Source of the DNA: Streptomyces spongiicola
Lineage (GTDB): Bacteria > Actinomycetota > Actinomycetes > Streptomycetales > Streptomycetaceae
Assembly (NCBI RefSeq): GCF_003122365.1
Contig: NZ_CP029254.1
Location: 930,001 to 994,000, forward strand
Direction of reading: 5' to 3'
DNA length: 64,000 nt
Shown in pieces: positions 61,354 through 64,000 of the stretch (position 1 is the stretch's first letter; each line of letters opens with the position of its first letter). The position numbers and the translations under genes are program-made. Under the pieces are notes generated by a model. The model made no database searches. It saw only the letters and a list, made by a program, of their open reading frames with translations, and had not been told where the DNA came from.

Positions 61354-62217
61354 CTACGAGGGCTGAGGGCGGTCCGCCGTGGCGGCGGTGCCGTCGGAGG
61401 CGGAGCCCTCGGCGGGTTTCGGGACGAAGGTCTCGCGGACCTCCCCACCCTCCACGACCACGACGCGGTGCGCCGGCTTCGCCAAGACCGACTCGGAGAG
61501 GTGCTTCTTCAGCCGCCTGGCCATGGGCCGGTAGGTCGTGTAGGTGAGGGTGCCGGACACAGCGGCCCCGAGGACCGGGATGGCCTTCGAGACGCTCTTG
61601 GCGAAGGTCTGCTTCGTCATCTGCACACCGATGTAGGCCGCGACCTTCTTCACCACGGGGTAGACGACACCCTGGGTGAGCGCCCTCTGCGGCAGCTTCT
61701 TGGCGACCTGCTCCGCCATCATCCCCGCGACCTTCCCCACGGCGGCGTTCGCCGACTGGGTACCGAACATCACGCCGAAGAACAGCGTGAGCATCCCCAT
61801 GGTGGCGTCGTCGACGTCATCGCCGTCGTCGGAGAACAGGTCGGGCCAGCTGTAGAGGTAGGCGAGCTTCTGCGAGATGCGCAGCATGTGGCCGAAGTAC
61901 TGGGCCAGGTCGGCCGGCACGGTGGCGGGGAGGGCGAACAGGCCCGGAAGCCCGGCAGCGGCCGAGAGAGCGCTGACCTTGGCGGTCTCGTAGCGGATGG
62001 AATCGTCGGCCGCCCGGTTCAGAACGTCGGCGGCGATACCCGCCGCCGCGGGGCTCTCCTCGACCGCCCTGCGGATCTCCTCCTCGGAGCAGTAGCGCGC
62101 CAGCGCCTTCCGGAGGTACGCCTCCCGGTGGATCCGCACGCCCGGAAGCCTGGCCGAACCCACCAGCACCGCGGAGAAGCGCGACTCGGGGTTCTCGCTC
62201 ACCTTGCCCTGATTCAT
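61354..62217 (-). CDS. EcsC-family protein
   Basis: A 287-residue protein of the EcsC family. ARYCSEEEIRRAVEESPAAA, ALPATVPADLAQYFGHMLRI, LYSWPDLFSDDGDDVDD and TLFFGVMFGTQSANAAVGK are typical; the protein is helical with hydrophobic stretches (near 85-105, 135-150 and 205-225) and may sit at the membrane. The biochemical function is not known. ATG at 62217 follows TACTGT, a possible -10 box, by 11 bases, giving a very short leader. It is separate from the flanking XRE pairs. DNA from 62218 to 62506 holds no other gene. Confidence 0.8.
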   Translation of the reverse strand: MNQGKVSENPESRFSAVLVGSARLPGVRIHREAYLRKALARYCSEEEIRRAVEESPAAAGIAADVLNRAADDSIRYETAKVSALSAAAGLPGLFALPATVPADLAQYFGHMLRISQKLAYLYSWPDLFSDDGDDVDDATMGMLTLFFGVMFGTQSANAAVGKVAGMMAEQVAKKLPQRALTQGVVYPVVKKVAAYIGVQMTKQTFAKSVSKAIPVLGAAVSGTLTYTTYRPMARRLKKHLSESVLAKPAHRVVVVEGGEVRETFVPKPAEGSASDGTAATADRPQPS

Positions 62218-62506
62218 GGCAGGAACCTACAGTAACTCCGCCTTAGAATGGGCTGGTTCGACTCATCTGGTCCGGACCGCCGGGTAGGCGCGGCGGCGGG
62301 CCGGTGGGAATGGCCGACGGGGCGGGCCGGTCGCAGCGCGCGGCCCGTGCGGCGCGGTCAGGCGGTCGGCGTTGCCCTGCCCACCGTGGCTGCGGACCGG
62401 TCACCGGGCGCACCAGCGGCACCGAAGGTGCGGCGCAAGACAGGAACGCTCACGGGCCTCGGCAGGCGCGTGCCCGCCGAGGCCCCTGCGACGGCCGCCT
62501 CTCCCG

Positions 62507-62710
62507 TCAGACTGCCGCGAAGTGGACGAACGCGGTCCACGCCGCGGGTGCCACGGTCAGTGCGGCTCGGGCCGTGTCCTTCGAGTCGCGGACGTGGACG
62601 GCGCCTGGTCCTGAGGCGACCTCGACGCACTCCCCGCCTTCCTCGCTGCTGTAGCTGCTCGTGCGCCATACCAACTGGTCTATGTGCGTCTGACTTACGT
62701 GCACGCTCAT
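62507..62710 (-). CDS. DUF397 protein
   Basis: A 67-residue DUF397 protein: [20 protein letters not shown] and [16 protein letters not shown] are the conserved core. DUF397 proteins pair with XRE/DUF5753 regulators in actinomycetes and are described as Scr1-type partners in developmental or toxin-antitoxin-like modules. The ATG overlaps the stop of the XRE gene (ATGA). Its last ~45 codons are almost identical in DNA to those of the DUF397 gene at 63788. Confidence 0.9.
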   Translation of the reverse strand: MSVHVSQTHIDQLVWRTSSYSSEEGGECVEVASGPGAVHVRDSKDTARAALTVAPAAWTAFVHFAAV

Positions 62711-63537
62711 GGCTCTCCCAGCAACTTCTCTACATACGTTGATGATTCCCGGGGTGTCAGGGCCTGCGCGCTGATGATCCCGTACTTGGCCTCCAGCGCA
62801 CGGACGCGGTCCCGCTCCGTCTGCAGGCGGCTCACGTTCTGTACCTCAACGTACGCGATCCTCCGCCCTTCCCTCGTCTCGATCAAGGTGAAGGGACCAG
62901 CCATGCCGGCGTTCTCCTCACGGTCGAGCGGCATCACCTGGACCTCGATGTTCCGCCGCTCCCTCATCAGGAGGATGTGCTCAAGCTGGCCACGCAGGAT
63001 GCCTCGGCCGCCGACGGGACGTCTCAGCACGGCTTCATCGATGACAAAGCCGGCAAGCGGGGCATCACTGCCGGACAAGATCTCCTGCCGAGCCAGGCGG
63101 GCTCCCACGCGTTGCTCGATCAGTTCGTCGTCCATGGGTGGCCGCATCATCATGAAGACGGCTCGCGCGTACTCCTCGGTCTGCAGGAGTCCTGGCACAG
63201 CCTGGTTTGCGTAGACGTGCAGCTCGACGGCCTCGGACTCCAGCTTCGCCGCGTCCCGGAAGAACGTCGGGTACTGGGACCGAGCCACCTCCTCCTTGCC
63301 TGCGAGCAGCACCCCGCCCGCCCCGAGCAGGTCATCCGCCTGGTCGATGAACCTCGACGGCGGGATGCGTCTCCCCTGCTCGAACGCCGCGATGGTCGAA
63401 GCCGAGTACCCGGTCAGCGACCCGAAACCCACCCGATCCAGTTCCGCCCGTTCCCGAAACAGCTTCAACTGCCGCCCGAACACCGACAGGATGCCCGCCC
63501 CGACCTCGCTCTCCGGCTGACGAACCTCGTCGTTCAC
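62707..63537 (-). CDS. XRE/DUF5753 regulator paired with DUF397
   Basis: A 276-residue regulator. HTH at about residues 18-70 ([36 protein letters not shown]), then DUF5753 ([69 protein letters not shown]). GTG at 63537 has GGGAGGAG nine bases upstream; the frame to 63597 is not conserved. It is followed in the same operon by DUF397. A 46-bp piece of it is present in the chimeric fragment at 57646. Confidence 0.9.
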   Translation of the reverse strand: MNDEVRQPESEVGAGILSVFGRQLKLFRERAELDRVGFGSLTGYSASTIAAFEQGRRIPPSRFIDQADDLLGAGGVLLAGKEEVARSQYPTFFRDAAKLESEAVELHVYANQAVPGLLQTEEYARAVFMMMRPPMDDELIEQRVGARLARQEILSGSDAPLAGFVIDEAVLRRPVGGRGILRGQLEHILLMRERRNIEVQVMPLDREENAGMAGPFTLIETREGRRIAYVEVQNVSRLQTERDRVRALEAKYGIISAQALTPRESSTYVEKLLGEP

Positions 63538-63787
63538 GCCGCAGCTCCTCCCGTACGACCACCACAGCCACCGATCCTGAGACCAACGCGCCGTCACGGA
63601 CCCCGGTCACGCCACACCCCGCACACAAGCACACCGCCCACACACACAACCCGTACCCGTCAGCGCATCAACCCTGGTCAACGCTACGCAGACTCCGCCA
63701 CCGTCGACCCCATGGAGTCGCGCTGGGACGTGCGCAGGCCCCCGGCAGGCATGTGTCTGCCGGGGGCCCACCTGGATGCCACCCCTG

Positions 63788-63991
63788 TCAGCGCGCCGCG
63801 AAGTGCACGAACGCGGTCCACGCCGCGGGTGCAACATCCAGTGCGGCTCGGGCTGTGTCCTTCGAGTCGCGGACGTGGACGGCGCCTGGCCCTGAGGCGA
63901 CCTCGACGCACTCCCCGCCGTCACCAGCGCTGTAGGTGCTCTTGAGCCATACCAGTCCGTCCCGGCCAGGGCCGACCGTTACTCCGCTCAT
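63788..63991 (-). CDS. DUF397 protein, second copy
   Basis: A 67-residue DUF397 protein: [20 protein letters not shown] and [16 protein letters not shown]. The last ~130 bases are nearly identical to the copy at 62507. Its start at 63991 is nine bases from the window edge, so the expected XRE partner would lie to the right, outside the window. The gap 63598-63787 contains GTGTGTGGG-like simple sequence and no gene. Confidence 0.88.
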   Translation of the reverse strand: MSGVTVGPGRDGLVWLKSTYSAGDGGECVEVASGPGAVHVRDSKDTARAALDVAPAAWTAFVHFAAR

Positions 63992-64000
63992 CTCTCTCCC

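Overview
The window looks like Streptomyces chromosome. It has very high G+C, strong third-position G/C bias, GTG and TTG starts beside ATG, GGAGG-type ribosome sites, and typical streptomycete genes: npdG for coenzyme F420, panB, a glutamine-dependent NAD synthase, PhzF and Rsm22-like proteins, and XRE/DUF5753 with DUF397 pairs. I recognised no tRNA, rRNA, CRISPR array, complete insertion sequence or integrase.

Layout. Positions 1-27.7 kb are ordinary chromosome: a DUF305 protein cut by the left edge, a CBS protein, a DUF998 membrane protein, a Tat/lipobox multicopper oxidase, nadE, two methionine aminopeptidases (one divergent from a small XRE regulator over a shared palindrome), an EEP-family protein, a TetR/MFS efflux pair with a clear operator, panB, an M50 protease, npdG, an iron-box-preceded heme oxygenase, a PhzF protein, a Prim-Pol protein, a dimethylargininase and an Rsm22-like methyltransferase. 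Intergenic DNA here carries an unusual number of short tandem repeats (7 to 102 bp units), several starting at or next to a stop codon.

From 27.9 to 36.1 kb lies an island of small, often 4-bp-overlapping genes. It begins with plasmid/ICE-like accessory genes and ends in a ribosomal peptide locus of the ATP-grasp (graspetide) type: precursor tgmA, ATP-grasp ligase tgmB and a PIMT-like methyltransferase tgmC, the set known to make aspartimide-containing graspetides. Three genes in this island have reading frames broken at G/C homopolymers, which suggests uncorrected sequencing indels at least as strongly as decay.

Positions 36.4-42.4 kb return to housekeeping-like genes: a Bcr/CflA-type exporter, an SDR, a small secreted protein and a GH15 enzyme.

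From 42.7 to 56.4 kb is a minus-strand defence block. In transcription order it holds a small helical Bell-like protein, an NB-ARC/TPR (NLR-like) ATPase, a 21-bp-periodic CAGTTG array, then pglY, pglZ, brxD and brxHI of a type 2 BREX system. The methyltransferase pglX and kinase pglW that normally complete BREX type 2 are absent from the window. The Bell-like protein ends with, and the NLR begins with, the same short motif (GRVYQ..DQHITE). That layout matches NLR-associated bacterial amyloid signalling pairs, so an NLR death module sits directly upstream of a methylase-less BREX core.

From 56.5 to 64 kb is a variable region: DUF6879 genes in split and fused form, XRE/DUF5753 regulators, two nearly identical DUF397 proteins, an EcsC-like protein, a small methyltransferase operon, and a chimeric fragment joining a piece of the NLR gene to a piece of the nearby XRE/DUF5753 gene.
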